This document shows, piece by piece, positions 61,246 through 62,210 of a DNA stretch of 62,210 nucleotides (position 1 is the stretch's first letter; each line of letters opens with the position of its first letter). The notes under the pieces were generated by a model. That model ran no database searches. It had not been told where the DNA came from and worked only from the letters and a program-made list of their open reading frames with translations. The translations under genes were made by a program, and so were the position numbers. Origin of the DNA: Gammaproteobacteria bacterium (GTDB lineage: Bacteria > Pseudomonadota > Gammaproteobacteria > Thiohalobacterales > Thiohalobacteraceae); the NCBI GenBank assembly GCA_019911805.1, contig JAIOJV010000004.1:1-62210 (forward strand), given 5' to 3'.

Positions 61246-61550
61246 TCACAACGCACCTTTTAGACTAGACGCGAGAAGCCTTTGGATACTCTCGTCGCTT
61301 CTGGAAATTCCGAGGCGCGGATTCATCCCCCACTGCGACGTGTGGACTAATAGGTTTCTAGCCTCAGAGGTCGACATGAACGCGAACCGAATAATGGTTC
61401 CAATGATCTTATTGCTTCTTCGCGTGTACACTCGCTGCCAAATTTGAGAGTATTCCTTTATAAAGTTGTCCATCAGACGATCTATCGAATTCAGTAATTC
61501 AGAATCGTTGTTGCTGACATATATTTTGTCCCCTGGGTTAAACAACTTAG
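61246..61550 (-). pseudogene. Unknown gene truncated by IS5-family insertion
   Basis: The 3' part of a gene of lower GC than its surroundings. Readable sequence: KLFNPGDKIYVSNNDSELLN, SIDRLMDNFIKEYSQIWQRV, KIIGTIIRFAFMSTSEARNL and NPRLGISRSDESIQRLLASS. The open frame continues to an ATG at 61593, but that segment lies inside the insertion element, so the native 5' end is lost. I do not recognise the family. The adjacent attC-like site suggests a gene cassette. Confidence 0.55.
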
Positions 61551-62210
61551 GGCAACTCTGATTAAGTCCCAACATCTGCGATAATACGCGCATGGTTCAC
61601 AACGGTTAGGTATCGATGAGACAGCAGACTTTCGCCACCGGTGACTTTGAACGCTACCGCAAGCCGACTCGGCGGGAACAGTTTCTGACCGAGATGGAGC
61701 AAGTGGTCCCATGGGCCCAGTTGTGCCAGCTGATCGAGCCGTTCTACCCCAAAGCCGGGAATGGCCGTCCGCCGGTTGGCCTGGAACGCATGCTGCGCAT
61801 CTACTTTCTTCAACACTGGTTCAGTCTGTCGGATCCGGGTGCCGAAGAGGCGTTGTATGAATCCCGCTCGATGTGCCGTTTTGTCGGCATCGACCTGGGT
61901 CGGGAGCCAGTGCCGGATGAGACGACGATTCTCAACTTCCGACATCTTCTGGAGCGGCATGAACTGGGTGGGCGCCTCTTCCAGGCGGTGGGTGACTACC
62001 TTCAGGCCCAGGGGCTGCGGGTTTCCAACGGTACCATCGTCGACGCCAGCATTATCAGTGCCCCTAGCGCCACGAAGAATAAAGACAAGGCGCGCGATCC
62101 CGAGATGCATCAGACGAAGAAGGGCAACCAGTGGTACTTCGGCATGAAGGCGCATATCGGGGTGGACAGCAAAACCAAGCAGATTCACTCGGTGGCGGCC
62201 ACGGCGGCCA
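61551..62210 (+). mobile_element. IS5-family insertion sequence, left part
   Basis: The likely left end is GGCAACTCTGATTAAGTCCC at 61551, preceded by TTAG (61547-61550), which fits the 4-bp YTAR target typical of the IS5 group. The transposase gene starts 66 bp in. The right end is beyond the window, so the terminal repeat and the target duplication cannot be confirmed. Confidence 0.7.
61617..62210 (+). CDS. IS5-family transposase, 3' end outside window
   Basis: A DDE transposase frame open from ATG 61617 to the window end (198 codons). N-terminal domain: WAQLCQLIEPFYPKAGNGRP, then GLERMLRIYFLQHWFSLSDP and GAEEALYESRSMCRFVGIDL, the IS5 DUF772-type region. TTILNFRHLLERHELG follows. The first catalytic Asp is in GTIVDASIISAPS; YFGMKAHIGVDSKTKQIHSV is the start of the catalytic domain's second block. 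The Glu region lies outside the window, so integrity is unknown. Confidence 0.92.

Overview
The window is GC-rich bacterial DNA. Its RecA/RecX/ThpR/PncC proteins, its P-II-linked heavy-metal efflux operons and its ICE-type conjugation genes point to a gammaproteobacterium. A Chromatiales-like sulfur or metal-exposed lineage is my best guess, but no rRNA or other phylogenetic marker beyond RecA is present, so the taxon stays open. Almost everything from 4.3 to 28 kb and from 30.7 to 60.8 kb is transcribed from the minus strand.

Region 1 (0-3 kb, housekeeping): recX, recA with a LexA-type box upstream, thpR and pncC. A 36-bp inverted repeat lies beyond recX. Region 2 (3.2-4.2 kb): an AT-rich stretch with a degenerate 62-bp direct repeat, then a decayed AbiE toxin-antitoxin pair (frameshifted antitoxin, truncated toxin) ending at a strong hairpin.

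Region 3 (4.3-28 kb, metal resistance): two complete HME-RND tripartite efflux operons. Each starts with a small CzcI-like protein and each has a P-II-fold gene (DUF3240 in one, PII-NG type in the other) plus a lipoprotein of one local family. Between them lie dmeR-dmeF with its operator, an orphan mucB, and a P1B ATPase with SPC and HEGS motifs that is translationally coupled to a 57-residue His/Gly-rich protein. Several small accessory genes (PepSY, DUF6316, DUF302) and a ZIP permease follow. A chimeric P-II/RND remnant and a prematurely stopped third lipoprotein show that this block grew by duplication and deletion.

Region 4 (28-30.6 kb): a decayed SRAP (yedK) gene fused out of frame to a cytochrome c that has lost its 5' end, then a plus-strand trio of an HTH-like protein and FlhD-like and FlhC-like activators of the type that control some integrative conjugative elements.

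Region 5 (30.7-55.6 kb, defence island): eight co-directional genes encode a sigma-like factor, an Xre-like protein, an ImmA/IrrE-UvrD-AddB-like fusion, a multi-ubiquitin-like protein, an E1-like adenylyltransferase, a DUF6527 protein, and a YhaO/YhaN (SbcCD-like) nuclease-ATPase pair. Upstream of them is a full type I BREX operon in canonical order (brxA-position gene, brxB, brxC, pglX, pglZ, brxL). Its consensus-like promoter predicts a near-leaderless mRNA. The eight-gene run is the best candidate for an under-described system: it combines a ubiquitin-like cassette with two DNA-processing machines and a metallopeptidase/HTH/sigma control module.

Region 6 (55.6-62.2 kb): five overlapping genes of an MPF_G (PFGI-1/ICEclc-like) type IV secretion module, an attC-like site beside a truncated orphan gene, and the left part of an IS5-family element cut by the window edge. 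The simplest reading is that at least regions 4-6 belong to an ICE carrying defence cargo. Neither its integrase nor its att sites are in view.
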